Assembly (NCBI GenBank): GCA_963682055.1
Contig: OY821745.1
Location: 28,393,342-28,457,341 of the forward strand
From: Primula veris
Taxonomy: Eukaryota; Streptophyta; Magnoliopsida; Ericales; Primulaceae
DNA length: 64,000 bases
Direction: 5' to 3'
The notes below the pieces were generated by a model. It ran no database searches, was not told where the DNA came from, and saw only the letters and a program-made list of their open reading frames with translations. Both the position numbers and the translations under genes were made by a program. Shown here one piece after another: positions 33,762 through 46,638 of the stretch. Position 1 is the first letter of the stretch; each line of letters opens with the position of its first letter.

Positions 33762-33880
33762 TTATGACACGAATCGGACGTTTAAAATTTTATGGTCTTA
33801 TTTGTAAAAGTTTATAATTTCTGGGGTATAGTTGTTTAGAGAGAAAATTTCGGGACGAAATTCTTTTAAGGAGGGTTAGT
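33762..33880 (+). mobile_element. 3' internal end of a Ty3-gypsy element
   Basis: The phrase GAGAAAATTTCGGGACGAAA followed by a purine-rich tract (AAGGAGGGTTAGT) directly before TGTAACATCCCG is typical of the end of the internal region of plant Ty3-gypsy elements. Only about 120 bp of internal sequence remains. Confidence 0.6.
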
Positions 33881-34256
33881 TGTAACATCCCGTTTTTTTT
33901 ATATATGATTTAATTTATCCAAAAACGTTTTATATAAATTTTACCAAAAACCGGTCACTCGACTATTTTTTTTAGCCAAAAACCGAAACTCATCCGAAAA
34001 ACTTTATTTTAAAAACCTGTTACTATTTTTATAAATAAAAAGGACCCAATAGATTTGTTTTTAAAGATTTGTTATTTTTGAGTAGTAAAACAATATTTTT
34101 GGATTTAGAGTTAACTTTTAGAACTTTGGGGACCAAATAGTTCGTTGACACAAACTTTCTCAAAACAGTTTTTTCTAAACCTCAAATCAGCCCACTTTTA
34201 ATTCAGAAAACCAAAAACAAACCTAAAGCAAGAGAAAAGAGAAAAGAGAAAAAAGA

Positions 34257-34327
34257 GAGAAGAAGAAGAAGAAGAAGAAGAAGAAGAAGAAGAAGAAGAA
34301 GAAGAAGAAGAAGAAGAAGAAGAAGAA
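34257..34327. repeat. (GAA)n microsatellite
   Basis: About 23 GAA units in the gypsy LTR. Confidence 0.95.
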
Positions 34328-34902
34328 ACCACCATTAGCGGGTTCTTACCGAAAGCATCTCATCTACGCTCTAAGGTAACGGGGGTTATCCATTGCGACT
34401 AGACGAGGGTATATGTTAAGATTAGGTTTTGCGTTTATTATAAATTGGGGGTTTTTGTCTTTTATCTTAATTATGTTCTTAAATTGTTAATTGGGTTTAT
34501 TTGTTGTACATCTAATTCACTTTTTTTTTATTTTGGAGTAGTTGAGGATTTAGTCTTTTAATTTCGGAGTAATGAGAATATTGATGGATTGCGTGTTTTA
34601 TGCGTTGATTATGTGTTATTATGGTTGTTGATAGAATTGAGTAAATTATTGTTGAATAAAGATGAGTTTTATATTACGCATACAAGGTGTTTGTTAAAAT
34701 GGCTGAACTGAATTTTATGTTGTTAGAGTTGGTTGGCTATTTGTGAATCTAGTGCCTATACTTATGTGGTTTGTTGAATTGCGTCAAAGTGACGTATGAG
34801 AATGTGATAATTGCGTGGATTTATATTATTGGCCGAGACCGTATGAGAAGGTGATATTTGCATGGATTTTTAATATTGGCTGAGGCCTTGTGATTTAGAT
34901 TA

Positions 34903-35280
34903 GTGGCAATGGTCTCTGTCTCTTCCTAATTCCGGGGACAGAAGACGGCCGAGGGGATAGGGAATGACTCATCTTACAGACTGGGGCGAGTGGCATGAGA
35001 GGTCCTAGTGTGCACTCTATTTATTTTTCTGTTAGCAATGGTCTATGTCCCTTCCTAATTCCGGGGACAGAAGACGGCCGTGGGGATAGGGAATGACTCG
35101 TCTTACGGACTGTGACGAGTGGCATGAGAGGTCCAAGTGCGCACTTTAAATTTACTTTTATGTTAGCAATGGTCTATGTCTCTTTCTAATTCTGGGGACA
35201 TAAGACGGCCGAGGGATAGGGAATGACCTACCTTACGGACTGGGGTAGGTGGCATGAGAGGTCCATGTATGCTATAGATG
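34903..35280. repeat. Triplicated 130-bp module in the gypsy LTR
   Basis: Three direct copies start with GCAATGGTCT at about 34906, 35035 and 35166. Each contains CCTAATTCCGGGGACAGAAG or a variant and TGGCATGAGAGGTCC. Confidence 0.85.
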
Positions 35281-35784
35281 TGTGTTGAAGTTATTTAATT
35301 GATCTTGTTGTACGACGTTATTTTATTTCTTTTTATATGTTGCTATCATAGTTGTTGTTGTGAGTCTTGCATTTATGGGACGGAGTGACGGTATTTGTGG
35401 TGCTGTCCCGTCTATGAATGTGTGTGGGACTCACCGTTACAGTTTTGTCTTTTAGGTACAAATTAGGTTGAGGCGTTTAGAGTTTGGAGCTATTCCAATG
35501 CGTCACATGGGCTCGGGGCTTTCACTTTCTTTTCACTTAGATTATATTTTGAGGTTGTAGCCTACGGGCAATTTACATTCGTTTATTTCCTTTTATAAAT
35601 TTTGTTAAAACCATTTGTCTTGTAGTCGTGTTTGGCAAACTTTATACTTATTCATTTAATTGTTCCTTTAGCTCGCAAGTGTTTTCTTTAATAATTTAAA
35701 TTTTGTACCAACAGGGTTCACTTTCCTTTTATTTAAATAGGTCATGCCTCGTTGTCCGTGTCTTACGGATTTTGGGGTGTGACA

Positions 35785-37573
35785 ATAGCTTTCAAAGGAA
35801 CAACTTGTGAAGAAAATGATGAACTATCCGATGATGAGAAAAATTCAATGCAAATCATTCGAATCATCAAGGAAATACTAAAGGTTAAAAGTAAACACAA
35901 ACATAAAGGTAAATCGTCAAATAGTCCAATTATTTCTAACGATTTTGTTTACTATGCTTGTGGCAATGAAGGACACATAGCGAGAGATTGCGTCAAGAAT
36001 CGCAAGAGCAAAGGCAAAAAGAAGATATTCGCTTCAAGCTCTAGCGATAGTTTCGACCAAGACGAAGTCGGTCATGTTGCTTGTTATATGGTCATGGAAG
36101 ACAACAATGAACTTAACCAATCGTCTTCAAGTGAAAGTGAAACCGGTGAGGTAAATGATCTATCCTACGATGATTTACTTCATATGTGTGATGTTTACTC
36201 TAAAAGGTTTCCTAAACTTTCGGAAAAAGTTGAATATCTTAAAATGATAAATTCTTCTCTCAATAAAGAAATAAGATCCTTGAAAAGAGATGACATTGAA
36301 CACAAGTCTAGTCCGAAATCGTCATTTTCTTTACATGACGTAGATGACAAAAAGAAAGACTTAAAAGATAAAAACCATGACGTCGTTGTTCAAAATAAGT
36401 CTTTACAAACCGATATCAATTTTCTTAAAAATGAAGTCTCTAGACTTGCTAAAATTCTTTTCAAAATCCCCTTCTTTGGATTGTGTTTTAGTAGAAAATT
36501 TTGAAAAGTTAAAAAATGCTTACGATAAAGTTACAAGCAAAAACAAAATTTTGAGTTCTCATGCTTCTAACTTAAATGACAAGCTCAACATTTTACAAAT
36601 TGAGAATGACACTTTAAAAATTAAAAACAACGAGCTTGTGGTTTCCATTGAAAAACTTGAGTTAACGATCTCAAAATTTTCTAAAGGCAAATCCGTTTTA
36701 GATGACATTTTGAGTTGTCAAAAAGATTACAATGACAAAAGTGGTAAGGTTATGATTGCATTAGTTCTAGTCAAAACAAAACCCTTAAAACTCATATTCC
36801 GTTCAAACAAGAGGTTGTTTTTACTAAAGCAAGTACTTCAAAAGTTTTTCAAAACTCTTGCAATGATAGAAGAGGTTTAGGTTTTCAAACCAAAACCGTT
36901 CATCAAACTTCTAAAAATTTCTACAAAAAATCGTATAATTCTCGTTATGCGAAAAAGTCTATGCATTGTATACATTGTAGTAGAAATGAGCATATTTCTT
37001 CTAGATGTCCTTATAGTTTTAATCTTAATAGAAGCGATTTGAAATGGGTAGTAAAGACCCATGCCACTAACAATGTCCGACCCAAAAGAAATTGGGGAAA
37101 AAAGACAAATCTCGTCTTGTAGTTATCTCCATTCAAAAGGAGAAAATCAACAATTGGTTGACAGCACTGGTAAAATTCATGAAAATCAAGAAAATCGACT
37201 CCATTATAAAGAATGAAGTACCATTGATCGACAAAAGTGGAAGGCACCTATAAATTGTACCACATACTTGGACTTGAAAACGCTCAATGCAAATGTCATT
37301 AGAGACAGGACTCAACATCACATATTTGGTACATTCTACTCTATAATATTTACATATATGTGATTAGTTAGGTTATATTCATCGTGATTACATTTTTCAT
37401 TTTTTATTAATTCTTTCAAAACTCTCCACAAAACCCCAATTTTATTTACATTTTAATAATGCCAAACGGGGAGAAAAATAATATTTAGAGAAAAATGATT
37501 TGTTAAAATGGGGACGATATGTTTTATACTTGTAAAATCATTATTATTTTGTCATAATCAAAATGGGGGAGAT
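35785..37573 (+). pseudogene. Truncated internal region of a gag-only element
   Basis: Begins abruptly after the gypsy LTR and matches 39560-41354. It encodes the C-terminal part of Gag: zinc knuckle CGNEGHIARDC (about 35960), coiled-coil region, a frameshift near 36465, and the second zinc knuckle (C-x2-C-x4-H-x4-C, about 36965). The left LTR, primer-binding site and N-terminal half of gag are missing. The polypurine tract AAATGGGGGAGAT (37561-37573) precedes the next LTR. Confidence 0.8.
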
Positions 37574-38821
37574 TGTTGAACCATGGGTTCAATAATTGAT
37601 TTTGATTATAAGTGTGATTATGATTTAATGATTTTATAATTCGATGATATAATGTTTGATATTTTTCAAAAATATAAAATGTATATTTCAGGACTTAAAA
37701 TGATAAAGCACTCGATAATGAAGCCAACGGTTCAAACGAAGGTTGATTCGGAGTCCGAACGAGCAAATTACGAATGTTTCAAAAAATAGGAAAATCAGTC
37801 CAGAAATCTCGATCGATCGAGATATAGTCCGATTGGTCGAAAATGGTCCAAAAAAAGTTCCAGTGAATCTTGATCGATCGAGATGTAGTCCGATCGATCG
37901 AAATTATAGCATTATAACTTTTCTCCAGAAATCTTGATCGATCGAGATCAGTCCGATCGATCGAGATTCAGTCCGATTCAAAAAAGTTGCTTTTTGCCTT
38001 TTTAAAAACAAGCCATTATCCATTGGATAATACACCCAACAACTCCAAATGGTCATCTATGGACCAATTGACATTTTGGCTCTTCAAATACACCACAATC
38101 CCTCTCTAAAATACACTAATCACCATCCCTTAATCTTTCTCTATAAAAAAACATAAAAAACTCCATTGTTGAACAAAAAAAAGTCAAAAAGAGAAAAATA
38201 AGGAGAAAAGTGATCAAGCTCAAACAACATCAAAAACTCACCAATTAGCTTATTTAGAAGTAATAAAATAGTGAGTGTAGTTACATTGTTGTAACAAAAT
38301 TGTAAATAGCAAATTATAAGCTTATTTGTGAGTGAGTGTTTGGGTAGAAACTTTTAAGCCAAAGTGTTGGTTAAAAATTCTAGGTTAAACACTTGTGTAC
38401 TCATAGATTGAGGGGGAGTCGTTGACTCATCTTTTGTGTACTGTTGCACTTGTATCAAGATTGTATCCTCGGGTACAAGGGGAGCAAATCGATCGATTAG
38501 CTCGGTAGGATTTGTAATCTTGGGAAGAAGATTATAGTGAAATACTCGGTAGCGTGAATACCGAGGAAAGGACTAGGCGGGTTTGCCGAACCTCTATATA
38601 TCGTGGTGTCAACTTATTCCATTACTATTTACTTTACGCAACTTATATTATTTGTGATTGTGCGCATGTTTCAATTTATTCATAGATTATCACGCATATT
38701 TATTGTCGCAAATAGATATCGAGATAGTTGGATTGTTAGTTGCACTTAGAATTTTAATTCTGCGAAAAATGCCTAAAACGTTATTCACCTCCCCTCTAAG
38801 GTTTAGCTACACGTGCCAACA
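37574..38821 (+). repeat. LTR of subfamily 2, shared between two internal regions
   Basis: Serves as 3' LTR for the truncated copy on the left and 5' LTR for the copy on the right. It contains clustered palindromes TCGATCGATCGA and variants at about 37808-37966. Confidence 0.85.
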
Positions 38822-38883
38822 ATTGGTATCAGAGCCGAGGCTCTTGCATATAGAAATCTAGCGATTTAAGAGTTTAGATCCCG

Positions 38884-41034
38884 ATGACTAACGTACTTAA
38901 TTTCGCTTCCGGTATTGCTTCATCACCCAATACTCCACCATTTTTTTATGGGGTAAATTATTCATATTGGAAGGATAGAATGAGTATGTGTTTGCAAAGT
39001 TACAATGTTAAACTTTGGATGAGCATAAAAGTAGGATATTCCGCACCTACATCCGAAAATAGCGAAAACCCAATCCCCGTAGAGGAATTAAATGACACTC
39101 AACTAGAAGCCTACTCTACTAATGCTAAAACAGTGTATGCTATTGTTTATGACGTTTCACCTAACGAATACAACAAAATTTCCGCTTGTAAAACGGTTAA
39201 GGGTATGTGGAATAAGTTACTGGTTATGCATGAGGGAACTAACCAAGTTAAGGATTGCAAACTCCAACTTTTAGTGCATGACTACGAGCTTTTTAGGATG
39301 AGCAATGGAGAAACTATTTTCGATATGCTTGCTAGATTTACCACTATTACTAACGGATTAATGTCTCTTGGTAAGTATTTATCTTGTAAGTAAATGGATT
39401 CGAAGGTGATTCGGAGCTTACCGAAAGAATAGGAACCAAAGGTCACCGCAATTCAAGAAGTGCATGACATGAACACATACAATATTGATGCGTTGACGGA
39501 TTCACTCATTAGTCATGAGATCACCCTCAATAGTCACAAGCCAATCTCGAAAAAGAAGGAGATAGCTTTCAAAGGAACAACTTGTGAAGAAAATGATGAA
39601 CTATCCGATGACGAGAAAAATTCAATGCAAATCATTCGAATCGTCAAGGAAATACTAAAGCTTAAAAGCAAGCACAAACATAAAGGTAAATCGTCAAATA
39701 GTCCAATTATTTCTAATGATTTTGTTTGCTATGCTTGTGGCAATGAAGGACACATAGCGAGAGATTGCGTCAAGAATCGCAAGAGCAAAGGCAAGAAGAA
39801 GATATTCGCTTCAAGCTCTAGCGATAGTTCCGACCAAGACAAAGTCGGTCATGTTGCTTGTTATATGGCCATGGAAGACAACAATGAACTTAACCAATCG
39901 TCTTCAAGTGAAAGTGAAAGTGAAAGTGAAACCGGTGAGGTAAATGATCTATCCTACGATGATTTACTTCATATGTGTGATGTTTACTCTAAAAGGTTTC
40001 CTAAACTTTCGGAAAAAGTTTAATCTCTTAAAATGATAGAAAAGAGATGACATTGAACACAAGTCTAGTCCGAAATCGTCATTTTCTTTACATGACGTAG
40101 ATGACGAAAAGAAAGACTTAAAATATAAAAACAATGACGTCGTTGTTCAAAATAAGTCTTTACAAACCGATATCAATTTTCTTAAAAATGAAGTCTCTAG
40201 ACTTGCTAAAACTCTTTCAAAATCCTCTTCTTTGGATTGTGTTTAAGTAGAAAATTTTGAAAAGTTAAAAAACGCTTTCGATAAAGTTACAAGCAAAAAC
40301 AAAATTTTGAGTTCTCATGCTTCTAACTTAAATGACAAGCTCAACATTTTACAAATTGAGAATGACACTTTAAAAATTAAAAACAACGAGCTTGTGGTTT
40401 CCATTGGAAAACTTGAGTTAACGATCTCAAAATTTTCTAAAGGTAAATCCGTTTTAGATGACATTTTGAGTTGTCAAAAAGATTTCAATGACAAAAGTGG
40501 TATAGGTTATGATTGCATTAGTTCAGTCAAAACAAAACCCACTTCGTCAAAGCCTCTAATATTTTTAAAACTCATATTCCGTTCAAACAATAGGTTGTTT
40601 TTAATAAAGCAAGTACTTCAAAAGTTTTTCAAAACTCTTGCAATGATAGAAGAGGTTTAGGTTTTCAAACCAAAACCGTTCATCAAACTTCTAAAAATTT
40701 CTACAAAAAATTGTTTAGTTCTCGTTATGCGAAAAAGTCTATGCATTGTATACATTGTAGTAGAAATGTGCATATTTCTTCTGGATGTCTTTATCGTTTT
40801 AATCTTAATAGAAGCGATTTGAAATGGGTAGTAAAGACCCATGCCACTAACAATGTCCGACCCAAAAGAAATTGGGGAAAAAAAGACAAATCTCGTCGTG
40901 TAGTTATCTCCATTCAAAAGGAGAAAATCAACAATTGGTTGACAGCACCGGTAAAATTCATGAAAATCAAGAAAATCGACTCCATTATAAAGAATGAAGT
41001 ACCATTGATCGACAAAAGTGGAAGGCACCTATAA
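38884..41034 (+). pseudogene. Gag gene of the subfamily-2 element, broken
   Basis: The start codon at 38884 opens a frame with the copia-type N-terminal Gag region (SYWKDRMSMCLQSYNVKLWM, then the UBN2-like part ending LARFTTITNGL). Compared with the copy at 47879, in-frame stops have arisen at 39391 (GAA to TAA), 39430 (TGG to TAG) and 40021 (AAA to TAA). A deletion of about 30 bp near 40040 and a further stop near 40245 follow. The zinc knuckle CYACGNEGHIARDC lies near 39730, and the second knuckle region near 40745. No pol domain follows. The product would bind element RNA in the cytoplasmic particle. This copy is dead. Confidence 0.85.
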
Positions 41035-41354
41035 ATTGTACCACATACTTGGACTTGAAAACGCTCAATGCAAATGTCATTAGAGACAGGACTCAACATC
41101 ACATATTTGGTACATTCTACTCTATATTATTTACATATATGTGATTAGTTAGGTTATATTCATCATGATTACATTTTTCATATTTTATTAATTCTTTCAA
41201 AACTCTCCACAAAACCCCAATTTTATTTGCATTTTGATAATGCCAAAGGGGGAGAAAAATGATATTTAGAGAAAAAAAATTTGTTAAAATGGGGACGATA
41301 TGTTTTATACTTGTAAAATCATTATTATTTTGTCATAATCAAAATGGGGGAGAT

Positions 41355-42359
41355 TGTTGAACCATGGGTTCAATAATTGATTTTGATTGTAAGTGTGATT
41401 ATGATTTAATTATAATTCGATGATATAATGTTTAATCTTTTCCAAAAAGAGAAAATGTATATTTCAGAATTTAAAATGATAAAGCACTCAATAATGAAGC
41501 CAACGGTTCAAATGAAAGTTGATTCGGAGTCCGAACGAGCAAATTACGAGTGTTTCAAAAAGTAGGTTAATCAGTCCAGAAATCTCGATCGATCGAGATA
41601 TAGTCCGATTGATCGAAAATGGTCCAAAAAAAGTTCCAGTGAATCTTGATCGATCGAGATGTAGTCCAATCGATCGAAATTATAGCATTATAATTTTTCT
41701 TCAGAAATCTTGATCGATCGAGATCAGTCCGATCGATCGAGATTCAGTCCGATTCAAAAAAGTTGTTTTTTGCCTTTTTAAAAACAAGCCATTATCCATT
41801 GGATAATACACCCAACAACTCCAAACGGTCATCTATGGACCAATAGACATTTTGGTTCTTCAAATACACCCCAATCCCTCTCCAAAATACACTAATCACC
41901 ATCCCTTAATCTCTCATTCTAGGTTAAACATTTGTGTACTCATAGATTGAGAGGGAGTCGTTGACTTGTCTTTTGTGTACTGTTGCACTTGTATCAAGAT
42001 TGTATCATCGGGTAGAGGGTGAGCAAATCGGTTGATTAGCTCGGTAGGATTTGTAATCTTGGTAAGTAGATTATAGTAAAATACTCGGTAGCGTGAATAC
42101 CGAGTAGAGGACTAGACGGGATTGCCGACTCTATATATCTGTGGTGTCAACTTCTTCCCTTACTATTTACTTTCCGCAACTTATATTATTTATGATTGTG
42201 CGCATGTTTCAATTTATTCATAGATTATCATCGCATATTTATTGTCGCAAATAGATATCGAGCTAGTTGGGTTGTTAGTTGCGCTTAGAATTTTAATTCC
42301 GCAAAAAACGCCTAAAACATTATTCACCCCCCTCTAAGGTTTAGCCACACGTGCCAACA
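41355..42359 (+). repeat. 3' LTR of subfamily 2 (deleted form)
   Basis: The same ends and palindrome cluster (about 41588-41750) as the LTR at 37574, but the part corresponding to roughly 38135-38375 is absent. Preceded by the polypurine tract AAATGGGGGAGAT (41342-41354). Confidence 0.85.
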
Positions 42360-43554
42360 AACACAATTTGTAGATACTTTCTTTCTCTATAAATCACAAA
42401 AAAATACTATAAAATCATAATAATAAATTGAAAACATCAAAAAGAATATATGCAAATTTTGAAAAAAAAAATATTAAAAACCCCAAAAAAAGGAAAATAG
42501 TTTAAAAAATATTTTTCACCAAAAAAAAATGGCTTTTTCACAGAAAATAGTTTTTTCTAGTAAAAAGCATGATTTTTTCACAAAAAATAGTTTTTTTCAC
42601 AAAAATCGGGGGTCTTTACTTATAAGAAGTTACCAAATTTTTACATCAAAAGTGGGTTTTTACATTGAAAAATGTCTTCTCTTGTAAAAATAAATCTTTT
42701 TAAATTGCATAAAATTTATTTTAAAAACTGCAAAGTATTAGAAAAAATGCATATTATAGTTTACTTGAAAATGCACACAGTTTATTCGGAAGTGCATATA
42801 GACCATTAGTTAAAATAGCATATAGTTTTGCTTTAAGTGCATATAGTTCAGTCGAAGGTGCACATAGTTCAACCGAAAGTATATATTAACCACAAGCTTA
42901 TTGTTTACCACATAGAGCATATCGTACAATCAAAAGTGCATATAATTTTGCTGAAAGTGCACATAGTTTTAGCTAGTCCTAGATGAACTCCACCGAGGTT
43001 ATTATTTTCTAAGTTTCAAAATTCTGGAGCTGGGGGTAGTCTCGCCTGAGACGATGATCTCGTGCTGCAATCATCGGGTGGTAGGAGAATTAATCTCTAC
43101 CTCCATTGTCATGGAAAAGCCTTTTAGAGAGATGATAACATGGACATACCGTGATGTAGAGAGTGAGAAAAATAGACACGCATGAGACGATAAGTCTAGT
43201 CAAAAAAATAGATTTATAAGGGTTTATATACTCTGAAAAAGTGGTATATTTGGGAAATGCAACTTATGCTAGTTATTTGTTAGAATTAAACTTGAAAAGT
43301 GATACATATTGGACATTTTTTTATTGAATAAATACATTATTTTTGTAAGATAGAGCAATAAAATTAGTCAAAATGTTATCTCTTTTTTTTTAATAGAAAA
43401 CATAAATTAGGGTACATAGTGCTAAATTGTCCTCCTAGTCTCTTTATAATTTGCGTCGATCAGTGAAATTAGGGCAATTGAAGGTTAATTATGTTCAATT
43501 GAAGAATGTCGTCCTCTTCTCGTTTGGCAAAATGGAGACTTAGAGAAAATCACT

Positions 43555-43836
43555 GTGATTATGATAGTATATGGTGATATGTGGATAGCTAAAGATAATG
43601 TAGACCATGATAACAATTTCTTAAACTGTATGGACGATGATGGAGGACAAATAGATAATGAAGTAAATGTTCGGGTTGATATTGGTATTGACTTAGATTT
43701 TGGTAATAAGAAATCTAAACTTGTTTCTATCCATGACCATACATTAAATTATGTTGGTTATATAGATGTGTTAGTTTTAGATGAAGGTTATATTGATTCC
43801 GATCATTTTAGTAACTTTTGTGAGTCAGATAAATGA
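43555..43836 (+). pseudogene. MULE transposase N-terminal remnant (block C)
   Basis: A 93-codon frame nearly identical to 20371-20652 (acidic stretch, then LDIGIDLDFGNKKSK-like sequence, ending CESDK and a stop). About 20 bases after the stop it jumps to DNA matching 26662, so the FxLGMxF region is deleted. Non-functional fragment. Confidence 0.5.
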
Positions 43837-44339
43837 AGATATAACTTCAGTTTATAAATTTCATGTTTCATAATTGTATGTTTCATTTTTGGCAACATGT
43901 TGCAAACTAATATGAAAATGTGAAAATAAAATCAAGTTGGAAAAAACATACAATTATGAAAAATGAAATTTATAATCCCAAGAAATTGGGATGACACACC
44001 TAAACACTCGAGAGAAGATATCACGAACATAAATAAAACAACCTGTAATTTTTTTATTGTAATTTTTTTATGCTTACAATGTTTAATCAATAACATGTTT
44101 TTTTTTAATAACAAGGAGGAGTCAAAGACATGTGTTTTCTTCAAAAAAGAAGGCAGTAGTGATTGAATTATCAAGTGAAAGTGAAGAGTCACGTGATGCT
44201 GGAATCATAAGAGTTGGAGGAAGTTAAAAAAAAATAGCAAAAAGGCAAGTGAAGATAAATGGAAAGAGATCCACTAAAACAGAAGATTGTAAAGTGTCTC
44301 ATGATAATATCAATGAAGAAAAATACAGAAAATAGTAAC

Positions 44340-45720
44340 TGAAACTGCAGAAGAAATGTCATTTTGTTTCCATTTTGAATTTCTAGAATGTTATTTTGTT
44401 AAGTCTTAAAAGGTACTTTGAATTTCTGTAATGGTCTAGATGATGGCTTATTTGGTAAAAATTGATGTGTTAATGCATTCTAAATGGTCACATTTTGTAC
44501 AAGATGGTTATGTTTTTGACCGTTTGTTTATTTGGCAACAGATTATATTTAATGGTTATGTGTGAAATGTGCATAACTTGCAGGTTCGGTGTAGTGTTGT
44601 TGTTATATTATGTGTGAATGATAAAAAAAAATGTAGGTCTTGGTGTAAACGTGCAAAAACTTGTGGGTTTTTTCAGATGTGTTAAATGTGTGGTTATGTA
44701 TGGAATATGCTTAATTTTCAGGTTTTGTGTTGTGCAAAATGTATGTGTTAGTAGACATGTGCAAAAAATTATTGGTTTTTAGTTGTGTTTTAAATGTGTG
44801 ATTTTCTGTAAAAAAAAAAAATTGTAGGTTTAATGGTTGTGTGAAATGGCCATAATTTGATAGTTTGGTGTAGCGTTGTAAATGTAATATTGTGTGTGAA
44901 TGATGAAAAAATACAGGTGCAAGTATTAACGTGCAAAAACTTGCAGAATTTTTCTGATGTGTTAAATATATGGTTATGTATGGAATGTGCTTAATTAGTA
45001 GGTTTTGTGTTGTGTAAAATGTAGGTGTTAGTAAGAATGTACAAAAAAAAATGACAGATAAAAAAAATGGCAGATTTTTGTTGTGTTAAATGTGTGGTTA
45101 TGTGTAAAAAAAACATATCTGAACTTGTGTTAAAAATAGACACATAATGTATATTTGATTGCATATCTAGTGTGCAATGAAAATCATATTATGTGTGGAA
45201 TATGTGTTTGAAATATGATCTTGTATTTGAAATGCTCATATTAAGTTTTTACAGGTTTTAAGTTGTAAAATAGAGTCTAAATTTGTGTGAATGTAAATAT
45301 TAGATGTGTTAAGTTGCATGGTTTAATTTGTTGGATTTAAGTTGCTACTTTAGCTGTGCGTGAGTAATGAAAAAATGCATGTCTTGCTATAAAGGTGTAA
45401 AAAATTATGGGTTTTTTTGTGATGTGTTAAATGTACGATGATGTATGGAATGTGCTTAATTTGCAGGTTTTGTGTTGTATAAAATGTAGGTGTTAGAAGT
45501 AATGTACAAAAATTACCGGTTTTTAGTTGTGTGTTAAATGTGTGATTATGTGTAAAAATTGCAGGTTTTAATGTTTGCCTGTGGAATGTACATAATTTGC
45601 AGGTTTAGTGTAGTGTTTTGAATGATGAAAAAATGCATGTGTAAGTATGAACGTGCAGAAAGTTGCAGGATTTTTCTTCGGATGTGTTAAATTTATGCAA
45701 ATGTAAATATTATGTCTTAA
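44340..45720. repeat. Degenerate TTTGCAGGTTTTGTGTTGTG repeat (block C)
   Basis: The block-C counterpart of 27100-28800, shorter by about 300 bp at its right end. Confidence 0.6.
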
Positions 45721-46638
45721 GTTACATGATTTAAGAGCAACCGTATCAGTTTCTCTACAATATTCCTCGAATTTGAGGTGAATACACTAGTTTAACAATT
45801 TAAGTCTAACAAGATACACACAGCTACAATTTAAGAGAAAGAGGCTTATACGTGATGTAAAAGGCTATAAGTTAAGACTTCATTTGTTTCTAGCCGGTAA
45901 CATTACCAAACTATGTAGAACATTTTACTACTAATTTTTACAAAAGTAGAGCATCCAAACTTTTTAAATGGGCAGATTATAAGCCACATACCACAGAGCT
46001 ACAACTTACAAGCCTACAACTTTTATTAGATCCATTAAGATAAAAATTGTTGTCGATTTTATACTATGGGGTTATCGGTGTAATTACTGAAATTAATAAA
46101 CAAAAACAAGTCCTAAAAATTGTAGTAGTAAAAATAAACATGGTGCGGTAATACAATGTTAGAAAGAAGGAATTACCCCGAATACAATTTATATCTAGCT
46201 ACATCGTTAAATCTAAATTCGACCCTATCCTGAAGGGAATTTAAACATTAAAAACGTTCACGAAAAAATTGTCCCTTAAAACAATGGAGTAACTAGAAAC
46301 GGGCAAATACCCTCCATATATACATAAAAAATTGTATTTTGATTTATTGATTTTAAACTTTCGGCACCTCATATAATTATGAAAAAAAACATTTCTGATT
46401 CCGCCACGGACTTTAACTCGCCTTGCAAGTGACATGGCGCAACTGGCGTCCTACAAAGCGGGCACGAGTCACGACCAAGGTCGATCCAACGGTCCACACA
46501 ATTCTGGTGAAAAACGTGCTTGCAGTTCCTCAACCACCTGATTTTTTCCTCATCTTCAATATCAAATAAGCAAATAGAACAAGTACTATCTCCCGATAAC
46601 ATCATGTCACCAAACCTCAGTACTGGCGAGAGCTCCTT

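Larger units (their letters stand above)
33881..35784 (+). mobile_element. Ty3-gypsy 3' LTR (1904 bp)
   Basis: Starts TGTAACATCCCG and ends TTTGGGGTGTGACA, termini common in plant Ty3-gypsy LTRs. It contains a (GAA)n microsatellite (about 34257-34327) and a tandem triplication of about 130 bp. It is followed without target repeat by the gag region of a different element, so the gypsy element probably inserted into that element and the left portion of both was later deleted. Confidence 0.7.
37574..42359 (+). mobile_element. Gag-only LTR retrotransposon, subfamily 2 (LTR-internal-LTR)
   Basis: LTRs are 37574-38821 (1248 bp) and 41355-42359 (1005 bp, shortened by an internal deletion of roughly 240 bp near the middle). 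Both start TGTTGAACCATGGGTTCAAT and end GTGCCAACA. The primer-binding site TGGTATCAGAGC (38824-38835) fits initiator-methionine tRNA. The internal region (38822-41354) holds only gag; no protease, integrase, reverse transcriptase or RNase H motif is found. Together with 35785-37573 it forms an internal-LTR-internal-LTR array. The 3' end joins DNA homologous to block B 19295, so it inserted there. The left target site is lost. Confidence 0.85.
42360..46638. repeat. Segmental duplication block C, left part
   Basis: Follows block B in order: low-complexity element (42360-43330, similar to 19295-20230), MULE remnant N-terminal part (43555-43836), exon-like frame with stop (about 44110-44330), degenerate TTTGCAGG repeat (44340-45720), and the RING gene 3' half. 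Relative to B it lacks most of the MULE remnant and, naturally, the copia element. Confidence 0.8.
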
